From assembly GCA_028288775.1 (NCBI GenBank), contig JAQGHP010000270.1:1-13113 (forward strand): a stretch of DNA of 13,113 nucleotides. The letters are read 5' to 3'. Below, piece after piece: positions 5,629-12,751 of the stretch (positions within the stretch are counted from its first letter, which is position 1; each line of letters opens with the position of its first letter). The translations under genes were made by a program, and so were the position numbers. Origin of the DNA: Phycisphaerales bacterium. GTDB taxonomy: Bacteria; Planctomycetota; Phycisphaerae; Tepidisphaerales; Tepidisphaeraceae. Below the pieces are notes generated by a model. The model did not search any database. It was given only the letters and a program-made list of their open reading frames with translations, and was not told where the DNA came from.

Positions 5629-7680
5629 ATGATCGGCGCATCCAAATCCGTCGCTCCCGCACATGGGCCCCATGCTCTGGCGTTAGGGGTGGAACACATC
5701 CCGGCGACCGTCTACGGCTCTAGCGCGCAGGCCAGCCGGGCCGTCGCGCATGAGATCGCGGCACTCATCAACCTCAAAGCCGCACGCGGCGAAAAGACCG
5801 TGCTCGGACTCGCCACCGGCTCGACTCCGACGGGCGTGTACGACGAGCTCATTCGCCTGCACGAGGAGGAAGGGCTTTCCTTCAAGAACGTTGTTACGTT
5901 CAACCTCGACGAATACTGGCCGATGGACCCGGAAAACCTCCAGAGCTATCGGCGGTTCATGCGGGAGCACCTGTTCGACCATGTTGACATCCTCCCGCAA
6001 AACGCCCACGTCCCCGATGGAACCGTGCCGCTGGAGAAAGTCGCGGAGTTCTGCCAGGAGTACGAGCGCAAGATCCGCGACGCCGGCGGCCTGGATTACC
6101 AGATCCTGGGCATCGGCCGCACGGGCCACGTCGGCTTCAACGAGCCCGGCAGCCCGCGCGACAGCCGCACGCGACTCATCACGCTCGACCGCGTGACCCG
6201 CATGGACGCCGCCAGCGACTTTTTCGGCGAATGGAACGTCCCGCGCAAGGCCATCACCATGGGCGTGGAGACCATCCTCTCCGCCCGCACGGTCGTGCTG
6301 CTGGCCTTCGGCGAGCACAAAGCCGGCGTCATCCGCCGGGCGGTGGAAGGGGAAATTTCCTCCACGGTCGCGGCCAGTTATTTGCAGCAGCATCCATCCG
6401 CCCGGATCGTCCTCGACACGGCCGCGGCATCCGAGCTCACACGATTTAAGACGCCATGGCTCCTGGGTTCATTGGAGATGTTCGGCCAGAAGTGGGACGC
6501 GAAGACGACCCGCACCGCCGCGACGTGGCTGGCAATGACGGTGAAAAAGCCGCTGCTCAAGCTCACGGACGAAGACTACAACGAGCACGGCCTGCAGGAA
6601 CTGCTCAGCCATCGCGGGTCGGCCTACGACATCAACATCGAGGTGTTCAAGGCCCTGCAAAACACAATCACCGGCTGGCCCGGCGGAAAGCCCGCGCAGC
6701 CCGTGCGACACATTCCCAACCCCACGCACTACAACCCGTGGATCAGCCAGCCGATTGAAACCCCCGGCCCCGCCCCCATCGACGACAACGGCGCAGGGTC
6801 GGCGGTCTTCCCCAAGCGCGTGGTCGTCTTCAGCCCGCACCCGGATGACGATGTGATCTCCATGGGCGGCACCTTCATCCGGCTGTGCGAGCAGGGGCAT
6901 GACGTGCACGTGGCCTACCAGACCTCGGGCAACATCGCGGTCTGGGACGACACCGCCGTGCGGCACGCGGATTTCGTCGCGGAATTTTCCCGCGCCTTCA
7001 ACCTCGGCCCCGAGCGTGCCGACGCGATCGAGCAGCACGTGATCAACTTCATCCGCAAAAAGCAGCCCGGCGAAGTGGACAGCACCGAGCTTCAACAGAT
7101 CAAGGGCCTGATTCGCCGAACCGAAGCCCGCGCCGGCGCACGCTATTCGGGCGTGAGGCCCGAGAACATTCACTTTTTGGACATGCCGTTCTACGAAACG
7201 GGCCGCGTCCGCAAGAAGCCCCTGGGGGAGGCGGACATCAAGATCATCATGGACCTGCTGGAGAAAGTGCAGCCGCACCAGGTGTACGCCGCGGGCGATC
7301 TCTCCGACCCGCACGGCACCCACCGCGTCTGCCTCGCGGCGATCATCGAATCGATCCGCCGATTGAAGGACCGTGAGTGGATGAAACAGTGCGACGTTTG
7401 GCTCTATCGCGGGGCATGGCAGGAGTGGGGCGTGCATGAGATCGAAATGGCCGTGCCTTTGAGCCCCGACGAGGTGCTGCGCAAGCGCATCGCAATCTTC
7501 AAGCACGAAAGCCAGAAGGACAAAGCCCTGTTCCCCGGCCCCAACGACCCGCGCGAGTTCTGGCAGCGCGCCGAAGACCGCAACCGCCACACCGCCGAGC
7601 TATATGACAAGCTAGGATTGGCGGAGTACGAGGCAATCGAAGGATACGTGCGGTGGCGCGACGACGGGATGCATGCTTGA
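5629..7680 (+). CDS. nagB: Glucosamine-6-phosphate deaminase-like (NagB) domain fused to a PIG-L/LmbE deacetylase domain
   Basis: The 683-residue protein joins two domains. Residues 25-290 are NagB-like: LATGSTPTGVYDEL (61-74), phosphate-loop region; FNLDEYWPMD with Asp94, equivalent to E. coli Asp72; GIGRTGHVGFNEPGS (161-175) with His167 and Glu172; then MGVETILSA. NagB converts glucosamine-6-phosphate to fructose-6-phosphate and ammonia. E. coli Asp141 is Thr165 here. Residues 395-640 are PIG-L/LmbE-like, with the zinc motif SPHPDDDVISMGG (402-414) and a distal DPHGTHR (560-566) supplying a third His. That fold removes N-acetyl groups from sugars. Fusions of this layout are known in Bacteroidetes and related groups (from memory). 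Together the domains suggest deacetylation and deamination of an amino sugar, but the Thr change leaves NagB activity uncertain. TTAGGA lies 9-10 bases before the ATG. Neither domain has a signal peptide. Confidence 0.92.
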   Translation: MIGASKSVAPAHGPHALALGVEHIPATVYGSSAQASRAVAHEIAALINLKAARGEKTVLGLATGSTPTGVYDELIRLHEEEGLSFKNVVTFNLDEYWPMDPENLQSYRRFMREHLFDHVDILPQNAHVPDGTVPLEKVAEFCQEYERKIRDAGGLDYQILGIGRTGHVGFNEPGSPRDSRTRLITLDRVTRMDAASDFFGEWNVPRKAITMGVETILSARTVVLLAFGEHKAGVIRRAVEGEISSTVAASYLQQHPSARIVLDTAAASELTRFKTPWLLGSLEMFGQKWDAKTTRTAATWLAMTVKKPLLKLTDEDYNEHGLQELLSHRGSAYDINIEVFKALQNTITGWPGGKPAQPVRHIPNPTHYNPWISQPIETPGPAPIDDNGAGSAVFPKRVVVFSPHPDDDVISMGGTFIRLCEQGHDVHVAYQTSGNIAVWDDTAVRHADFVAEFSRAFNLGPERADAIEQHVINFIRKKQPGEVDSTELQQIKGLIRRTEARAGARYSGVRPENIHFLDMPFYETGRVRKKPLGEADIKIIMDLLEKVQPHQVYAAGDLSDPHGTHRVCLAAIIESIRRLKDREWMKQCDVWLYRGAWQEWGVHEIEMAVPLSPDEVLRKRIAIFKHESQKDKALFPGPNDPREFWQRAEDRNRHTAELYDKLGLAEYEAIEGYVRWRDDGMHA

Positions 7681-7692
7681 GGACAGGGGAGG

Positions 7693-7713
7693 AGCCAGAA
7701 GCCAGGAGCCAGT
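7693..7713. repeat. Tandem heptamer array AGCCAG(A/G/T) x3
   Basis: AGCCAGA-AGCCAGG-AGCCAGT are three contiguous heptamers differing only at the last base, located 13 bases after the NagB-PIG-L stop. They share the 7-base period, but not the sequence, of the arrays at 873-893 and 2907-3052. Confidence 0.6.
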
Positions 7714-7769
7714 AGAAGACGGGCATGCAGCACGTTTCGAGGTTGCCATCGGCCCGGTCGTCAACTAGG

Positions 7770-7775
7770 TAGACT
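7770..7775 (+). promoter_or_regulatory. -10 box TAGACT before the sugar isomerase gene
   Basis: TAGACT ends 5 bases before the ATG at 7781, with no ribosome binding site, so a leaderless transcript is likely. No convincing -35 at normal spacing is seen; TTGCCA at 7743-7748 is 21 bases away. The hexamer is identical to the -10 at 5527-5532. Confidence 0.35.
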
Positions 7776-7780
7776 TTTCC

Positions 7781-8614
7781 ATGAACATCCAAGGCCACGA
7801 CATCGCCGTTTGCAGTTGGTCGCTCCAGACGAAGGGAATGGAAGAACTCGTCACGAAGGTGAAAGAGCTTGGCCTCGGGCACGTGCAGCTTGCGCTGGGG
7901 GAGCTGGTGCAGTTCGACGCGGGGCGACGGAAGGACGAGTTGGAACATCTCCGCCGCTCGGGTATCGCGCTGACCGGGGGGATGATGGCTTTTGCCGGTG
8001 AGGATTATTCGAGCATCGAGCGCATCCGTCAGACCGGCGGATTTGTGCCCGATACGGAGTGGCCGCTTCGGAAAAAGCTAACGATCGAGGGGGCGAAGCT
8101 CGCGAAGGAATTGGGGATCAGGACGATCACTTCACACGTCGGCTTCGTCCCGCCGCCCGGGGATTCCAATTACCGGGCGATCGTCAGTCGGATTCGCGAA
8201 TTGGCGTCGGCGATGGCGAAGCAGGGCGTGGACCTGCTGATGGAAACCGGGCAGGAACCCGCCGGGGAATTGCTGCATTTCCTGGGGGACGTTGACTCGC
8301 CGAACGTACACATCAACTTCGACCCCGCGAACATGATTCTTTACGGCGCGGGCGACCCGATCAACGCCATTCAAATCCTCGCCCGCCACATCCGCCACGT
8401 CCACGTGAAGGACGGCACGCCCTCCGCCAAGCCCGGCGTCGAGTGGGGCGAAGAAGTGTCGTTTGGTACCGGCCGCGTCGGGCCGCGGCAGTTCATCCAA
8501 GCCCTCAAACAGGCCGGCTACACCGGCCCGCTTGCCATCGAGCGCGAAGCGGGCACCAGCCGCATGGCCGACGTCCGCGCCGCCGTCGAGGCGTTGCGTG
8601 CGGCATCCGTCTGA
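7781..8614 (+). CDS. Sugar phosphate isomerase/epimerase-family TIM barrel
   Basis: The 277-residue protein belongs to the xylose-isomerase-like/AP endonuclease 2 TIM-barrel superfamily. Candidate metal ligands follow the usual order: Glu155 (LLMETGQEP), Asp181 with NFDPANM, His208 in HVHVKD, and Glu254 in LAIERE; His119 (TSHVGF) is also well placed. These would bind a divalent metal for ketose-aldose isomerisation or epimerisation of a sugar or inositol derivative. There is no signal peptide. The NagB-PIG-L gene lies 100 bases upstream on the same strand, which suggests a shared carbohydrate role, but a separate -10 box and a repeat lie between. It converges with the M50 gene, whose stop is 19 bases away. 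Family sure, substrate unknown. Confidence 0.88.
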   Translation: MNIQGHDIAVCSWSLQTKGMEELVTKVKELGLGHVQLALGELVQFDAGRRKDELEHLRRSGIALTGGMMAFAGEDYSSIERIRQTGGFVPDTEWPLRKKLTIEGAKLAKELGIRTITSHVGFVPPPGDSNYRAIVSRIRELASAMAKQGVDLLMETGQEPAGELLHFLGDVDSPNVHINFDPANMILYGAGDPINAIQILARHIRHVHVKDGTPSAKPGVEWGEEVSFGTGRVGPRQFIQALKQAGYTGPLAIEREAGTSRMADVRAAVEALRAASV

Positions 8615-8633
8615 ACCACAAGTACGCGCCCGC

Positions 8634-9734
8634 TTAAATGCCGATGTCGTGCCCGTAGTACCGCATGAGCATTTTTCCCGTTTCAGATTTCGCAAGCAGC
8701 AGCACCACGCCAAGGACCACGTAGAGCGCGCCGATCGTCCACGACGCCGCGGGGCTGATGCGGTAGTACGGGTTGTCGCGGCCATGGGGGCGGAGCGTCG
8801 CCCGGATGCGCGGGACGGCGAAGAAGAGTACGAGCAGCAGGATAAAATTAATGCCGTGGTAGTACCACTGCGCGAAGAACCAGACGACGAGCCCCGCCAG
8901 CCCGAGCATCCAGATCCACGGGCTCACCGCCGCGGTGATGCGCCCGCCGTCCAGCGGGGGGACGGGCAGGAGGTTGAAGAGGTTGAGCACAAACCCGAAG
9001 TAGGCGAGCTCCAGCACCAGCGGCGTATGCATCGCCGGCACGTAATGGTAGAGGCCGTAGCAGATCAGTGCCCCGACCGTTCCGGTGAGCGGCCCGCCGA
9101 TGCCGACGATCGCCTCCACCTTCGCGTTGGGCGGGTTTTGCCGCAGGTTGATGAGCGCGCCAAGGAAGGGGATAAAGATCGGCGGGCTGGCGCTCAATCC
9201 GTAATACCACATCGCCAGAACGTGGCCCATCTCGTGGACGAGCATCAGCCCGACGAATCCCGCCGCGAAGCGCCAGCCGCCATCCAGCAGGTACGCGTAG
9301 ACCACGATGCTCAGCAGCATCGACCCGACCGTCTTGGCGACCGCCAGCGGTAAGGGGTCGTTTTCGCGCTGCTCCCGCGGCAGAGCGGGCGGTGCAACCA
9401 GTGGAATGGCTTCGACCGGCATGCCGGCGGACAGTTGGCCGATCCGCTGATGGATCTCCGCATACGGCCGCGAGTCCGGCGGCAGGAGGTCCAGCGCCTG
9501 CCGCCAAAGCAGCGCCGCGGCAAGCGGGTTCTGCTCCTCAGCCCGCATTGCTTCGCCAGCCAATGCGTTGAGCCGGTCCATATGGACCAGCCCGCCGCAA
9601 TTCGTGCAGACAAGCATCCCGGCGGGTAGCGTGGTCCCACAGTGCGGGCAAGCTACGGTCGGCCCGGCCGCGGCCGGCGCAGCCGAATACGCGGGGGTGA
9701 AAGGAAACGGACGCGAAACATTTTGATTATCCAA
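8634..9734 (-). CDS. Site-2-type M50 metalloprotease with N-terminal zinc ribbon
   Basis: The 366-residue protein starts with a Pro/Ala-rich tail, then a zinc ribbon (CPHC 29-32, CTNC 43-46). A soluble helical segment at about 50-105 follows, resembling a short TPR-like hairpin (inference). The membrane part from about 132 carries HEMGH (167-171), the zinc-binding and catalytic motif of site-2 proteases, and NLLPVPPLDGGR (254-265), whose Asp262 is the third zinc ligand. Several further helices reach the C-terminus. M50 enzymes cut membrane proteins within the bilayer, often releasing regulators; this compact type lacks a PDZ domain, and its substrate is unknown. The start is TTG, chosen because GAGGTGA lies 4 bases upstream, the strongest ribosome binding site in the window. 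Confidence 0.9.
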   Translation of the reverse strand: MDNQNVSRPFPFTPAYSAAPAAAGPTVACPHCGTTLPAGMLVCTNCGGLVHMDRLNALAGEAMRAEEQNPLAAALLWRQALDLLPPDSRPYAEIHQRIGQLSAGMPVEAIPLVAPPALPREQRENDPLPLAVAKTVGSMLLSIVVYAYLLDGGWRFAAGFVGLMLVHEMGHVLAMWYYGLSASPPIFIPFLGALINLRQNPPNAKVEAIVGIGGPLTGTVGALICYGLYHYVPAMHTPLVLELAYFGFVLNLFNLLPVPPLDGGRITAAVSPWIWMLGLAGLVVWFFAQWYYHGINFILLLVLFFAVPRIRATLRPHGRDNPYYRISPAASWTIGALYVVLGVVLLLAKSETGKMLMRYYGHDIGI

Positions 9735-9879
9735 GCGGTCACCTCACCGCAATCCTAGGCGCGACCGTTTCACGGGGTTTGTAACCGGCGACGACGATTT
9801 TAGGCGGAACCGAACGGAAGTGACCGCGAATGAAGGCATAGTAGCGTCGCGACGGACGGGAAGCAGTTTGCGTCGGGAG

Positions 9880-10431
9880 CTAGTTACGCCATCCCGCATT
9901 ACCCCCGGGAATCGGCAGCGGCGGCGGGATCCACTCCCGTCGCCTGAAGATGTCGCGTGTCACCAGCCACAGCAGAGAGCCGCCGATGCCCAGCATGATC
10001 AGCGGCGCAATGAGAATCGCCACCTCCTGGAAACCCACCCCCGGTTGCAGTAGGGATTGGGACGGGTCGGCCGGATCATAATGGACCATCACCCTCGCGC
10101 CCGTCGCCAAACTGCCCAGAGCTTGTATTGCACCGTCGCGGTCGTCCCATTCTCCGTCGGAAGTGCGGATGCGATTCCCGGTGTAAGCGGTGCCGGCGAC
10201 GCTGTAGTCGTAAGCGACTTCAGTCTTGTACTTCGGTTTGAATTCGCCGATCTCCACCACTCCGGCATGAGTGATCAGCCCGGGCACGGCGGGCCAGTTC
10301 GCATTGGCCCGGGCTTGAAGAAAGATTCGGAAAAGAAAATAACCCGATACTGGGGCGCCCAACGAGAACAACAGACCCCAGACGATCATGCCGACGCGGA
10401 TGATGGGAGAGAAGGATTTCTGCCCGTTCAT
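9880..10431 (-). CDS. DUF3592-domain membrane protein
   Basis: From the ATG at 10431 the protein has 183 residues: a first membrane helix (about 11-35), an extracytoplasmic-looking domain and a second helix (about 137-160). A short basic, Pro-rich tail follows. The domain matches the DUF3592 pattern: W.AVPG.I...GVVE near the start, paired short strands (YKTEVAYDYSV.G..YTGNRI), then a G..V.VHYDPADPSQSLL ending. DUF3592 proteins have no established function. The frame is open to 10485, but the extra 18 residues precede the first helix and overlap a promoter-like dyad, so the later ATG is preferred. No ribosome binding site precedes it; TATAAC lies 9 bases upstream on the minus strand, again fitting a leaderless start. 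Confidence 0.75.
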   Translation of the reverse strand: MNGQKSFSPIIRVGMIVWGLLFSLGAPVSGYFLFRIFLQARANANWPAVPGLITHAGVVEIGEFKPKYKTEVAYDYSVAGTAYTGNRIRTSDGEWDDRDGAIQALGSLATGARVMVHYDPADPSQSLLQPGVGFQEVAILIAPLIMLGIGGSLLWLVTRDIFRRREWIPPPLPIPGGNAGWRN

Positions 10432-10439
10432 AGAGCCGT

Positions 10440-10456
10440 CGTTATAGCAGATAACG
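10440..10456. promoter_or_regulatory. Dyad overlapping the -10 of the DUF3592 gene
   Basis: CGTTAT-AGCAG-ATAACG is a perfect 6-bp inverted repeat. On the minus strand its downstream half contains TATAAC (10446-10441), which lies 9 bases before the ATG. The overlap suggests either an operator that blocks the promoter or coincidence. No good -35 is present, as could fit an activator-dependent promoter. Confidence 0.35.
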
Positions 10457-10522
10457 AGGGCCGGCGCAGCGGGGTCGCCCACCACCCGCTTGCGGATTTT
10501 CGAAGACGGTAGGCGGGTACTC

Positions 10523-10536
10523 CGCGCAAACGCGCG
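10523..10536 (-). terminator. Small hairpin just after the NDUFA9-like gene
   Basis: On the minus strand CGCGC-GTTT-GCGCG lies 2 bases after the stop codon. It is a perfect 5-bp GC stem with a 4-base loop but no T-run, so it is at best a weak terminator or a 3'-end stabiliser. Confidence 0.25.
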
Positions 10537-10538
10537 AC

Positions 10539-11465
10539 TTAAATGCGCCCGGCGTATTCCCGGATCGTCTTCTCGAACCCCGCCGGCTCCCAGCCGAAGT
10601 CGGCGACGAAACGGGACAACTCCGCCGTGCCGTCCTCGCGGCCCATGATGACCTGTTCACGATTGAACGGCAGCAGGCCCGGCGGAACGATGTGCGTCAG
10701 CATCCGCGCGTACCATGCGGGGATCGCGAGCGCAGGGCGCGTTTTGCCGGCGATGGCCAGGGCGGCGATGGCGTGCATCTGGGGCCAAGTCAACCGCTGG
10801 TTGCCCGCCACGGGATAAATCTCGCCGACGGTTTTTGGATTTCCGATCGCTTCGACGAATGCACGCGCGACGTCATCGACATGGACGGGCTGGATCTGCA
10901 CCGCGCCGTCGCGGCCGAGCAGGCCGCCGCCAAAGTAGGGCATAAAGAAGAACGGCGGCTTGCGGCCGCGGGCCCAGCCGGCCTCCATTTGCGTGAACTC
11001 GCCGCCGGGGCCGTGGATGAGCGACGGGCGGAGGATCGTCCAATCGAGGCCGCTCTTCACCAGATATTGCTCGGCCTGGTATTTGGTTTGATGGTAGACG
11101 CTGGCCGCCCCCGGCCGCGTGCCCAGCGCGGACATGTGGATGAATCGCTGAATGCCATTGCGCCGGGCGGCGTCGATCACGTTCTTCGCACCGAGGAAAT
11201 GGATTCGCTCGAATGTAACGCCCTCGGCAGGCTTCTCCCGGATTATTCCGACGAGATGAATGACGGCCTGGCAATCGCGGAGCCCTTCGCCCAGGGCGGC
11301 CGCGTTGAAAAGTTCACCGGCGACGACCCGCACGCGGCTGTCTTCCGCCTTCAACTTCCCGCGATGAGTGAGTGCGGTAACCGGGTGATCGCGCGAGAGA
11401 AGCTCGGCGACAACCGCCGACCCCACGAATCCACTCGCTCCGGTGACGAAAACACGAGGCTGCAT
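10539..11465 (-). CDS. NAD(P)-binding protein, complex I NDUFA9-like (atypical short-chain dehydrogenase)
   Basis: The 308-residue protein begins with a Rossmann nucleotide-binding loop, VFVTGASGFVGS (5-16; glycines 9, 12, 15). It continues with an IHLVGIIREKPA...F segment near 69-85 and Y124-H-Q-T-K128 in the YxxxK position. LRPSLIHGPGGEFT (145-158) and PVHVDDVARAFVEA follow. These are features of the NDUFA9 subfamily of extended SDR proteins, which includes the complex I accessory subunit NDUFA9 and bacterial relatives that bind NAD(P)H. A catalytic Ser/Thr is plausible at S112. In bacteria its role is uncertain; nothing nearby encodes complex I. AGAAGG lies about 10 bases before the ATG. 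The gene is divergent from hemC with 107 bases between the two starts. Confidence 0.85.
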   Translation of the reverse strand: MQPRVFVTGASGFVGSAVVAELLSRDHPVTALTHRGKLKAEDSRVRVVAGELFNAAALGEGLRDCQAVIHLVGIIREKPAEGVTFERIHFLGAKNVIDAARRNGIQRFIHMSALGTRPGAASVYHQTKYQAEQYLVKSGLDWTILRPSLIHGPGGEFTQMEAGWARGRKPPFFFMPYFGGGLLGRDGAVQIQPVHVDDVARAFVEAIGNPKTVGEIYPVAGNQRLTWPQMHAIAALAIAGKTRPALAIPAWYARMLTHIVPPGLLPFNREQVIMGREDGTAELSRFVADFGWEPAGFEKTIREYAGRI

Positions 11466-11511
11466 GAATCAATACCCTTCTGATCGAACGCGGCACCATT
11501 TTCCCGAGGCC

Positions 11512-11549
11512 GGGCCGGGGTTTCGGCCCATGGTCGAAATCCGTAAGAT
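11512..11549 (+). promoter_or_regulatory. Hairpin and candidate promoter in the hemC/NDUFA9-like divergent gap
   Basis: GGGCCG-GGGTTT-CGGCCC (11512-11529) is a perfect 6-bp dyad in the middle of the divergent region. TAAGAT (11544-11549) follows in the context CCGTAAGAT, resembling the TAGAAT boxes elsewhere, 23 bases before the hemC ATG. The -35 region (TTTCGG) is poor and overlaps the dyad, so the dyad could be a regulatory site for either gene. Confidence 0.3.
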
Positions 11550-11572
11550 GCGGCAACACGAACTGAAAGCGC

Positions 11573-12526
11573 ATGCCCGGCCCCACTCCAACCATTCTCC
11601 GCCTCGGCACCCGCGGCAGCTTACTAGCGCGCACGCAGAGCGGGATCGTCGCCAAGGCATTAGAACATGCCTTCCCCCATTTGCGGGTGGAACTCGTCAT
11701 TTTAAAAACTTCCGGCGATCAAATCACCGAGCGCCCGCTCCATGAGGTCGGCGGCAAGGGGCTGTTCACCAGGGAACTGGAGCTGGCCCTGCTCGCGGGG
11801 CAGATCGATTTCGCCGTTCATAGTTATAAGGACATGCCGACCACCATGCCGCTGGTCGAGCAATCGGGGCTGATCGTCGCCGCCGTTCCCCCGCGCGAAG
11901 ACCCGCGCGACGTGCTCGTGGCCGCCCGGCCGATGACGATCATGGACCTGCCCAATGGCGCAAAGGTCGGCACCGGGAGCCTCCGCCGACAGTGCCAGCT
12001 TCTGGCCTTACGGCCCGATCTGCACGTCGAGCCGATCCGCGGCAACATCGACACCCGCCTCCGCAAACAGCGCGAAGGGCAATTCGATGCCGTGGTCATG
12101 GCGATGGCCGGCCTTCGGCGGGCGAATTTATTGGACCCTGCGACCATGCAACCCATCGAGCCCGACGTGCTGCTGCCCGCCCCGGCCCAGGGAGCCCTGG
12201 CCTTGCAATGCCGCCGGGATGATGTGCGTACGCGAAAATTCCTCGAAGCGCTGTCCGACCCGATCGCGGTTGCATGTACCACCGCCGAGCGGGCGCTCGT
12301 CGCCGACTTGAAGGGCGACTGCCTGTCACCCATCGCCGCGCTCGCGGGCGTCTTTGGGGGGAAGATTACATTGAAGGCCGCGGTGGGGAAGCGGGGTGGA
12401 AAGCCGCCTGTACTGTACGCCGTCGGGGAATCAGATGCCGGAACCCCCGAAGCCGCCGCCCACGAAGTTTACGAAATCCTGGCCCGGCAGGGGGTCGAAG
12501 CACTCTTGTACGGGGAGGCGCGATAA
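11573..12526 (+). CDS. hemC: Hydroxymethylbilane synthase (porphobilinogen deaminase)
   Basis: HemC joins four porphobilinogen molecules into hydroxymethylbilane in heme and tetrapyrrole synthesis. The 317-residue protein is full length. It starts with ILRLGTRGSLLARTQS (8-23) and has KTSGD (45-49), the catalytic VHSYKDMPT with Asp87, and GTGSLRRQ (133-140). IRGNIDTRLRK (155-165), LPAPAQGALALQCR, and KGDCLSPIAALA with Cys250 complete the set; Cys250 carries the dipyrromethane cofactor. All expected catalytic residues are therefore present. The ATG sits directly before the conserved N-terminus; only a weak GAAAG lies upstream. No other heme gene is in the window; the next gene on the strand is a signalling protein with its own promoter. 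Confidence 0.97.
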   Translation: MPGPTPTILRLGTRGSLLARTQSGIVAKALEHAFPHLRVELVILKTSGDQITERPLHEVGGKGLFTRELELALLAGQIDFAVHSYKDMPTTMPLVEQSGLIVAAVPPREDPRDVLVAARPMTIMDLPNGAKVGTGSLRRQCQLLALRPDLHVEPIRGNIDTRLRKQREGQFDAVVMAMAGLRRANLLDPATMQPIEPDVLLPAPAQGALALQCRRDDVRTRKFLEALSDPIAVACTTAERALVADLKGDCLSPIAALAGVFGGKITLKAAVGKRGGKPPVLYAVGESDAGTPEAAAHEVYEILARQGVEALLYGEAR

Positions 12527-12653
12527 AACCTGCCCATAAGTCTTGGCGGGGAAATGGCCGGCGCTTCCCACAAATCCCTCGCACCCATATGATTTGGCGG
12601 CGTATTAACTCACGGTGACAATCCTTTCGGACTTCCCAAATTAATGGGCGATT

Positions 12654-12673
12654 GGCCAAAGACGGTGTTGGCC
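12654..12673. repeat. Stem-loop in the hemC-kinase gap
   Basis: GGCCAA-AGACGGTG-TTGGCC is a perfect 6-bp stem with an 8-base loop, located 127 bases after the hemC stop and 13 bases before the next promoter. There is no T-run. Apart from this and the promoter, I see nothing definite in the 225-base gap 12527-12751. Confidence 0.3.
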
Positions 12674-12686
12674 CGGGCCTGCGAGG

Positions 12687-12716
12687 TTGACGCGCTGGCC
12701 CGGCGACAACTAACAT
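12687..12716 (+). promoter_or_regulatory. Promoter of the REC-like/PAS protein gene
   Basis: TTGACG (12687-12692), an 18-base spacer and TAACAT (12711-12716). An overlapping TAGACT (12716-12721) matches -10 boxes at 5527 and 7770 but would sit too far from this -35. The start codon is 35 bases after TAACAT. Confidence 0.5.
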
Positions 12717-12751
12717 AGACTTGGGGCTAATCGGTTTTAGGCCACAACAGC

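Noticed and set aside
6469..7590. Long minus-strand open frame (373 codons) opposite the NagB-PIG-L gene
   Set aside because: It is an antisense shadow of a well-supported two-domain enzyme; its translation is Val/Ala/His/Gly-rich with no recognisable motif.
8463..9353. Plus-strand open frame (296 codons) overlapping the isomerase end and the M50 gene
   Set aside because: Mostly antisense to the M50 protease, with strongly charged low-complexity translation; both overlapped genes have clear catalytic motifs.
10692..11483. Plus-strand open frame (263 codons) opposite the NDUFA9-like gene
   Set aside because: Antisense of a gene with a clear Rossmann loop; no motif or ribosome binding site of its own.
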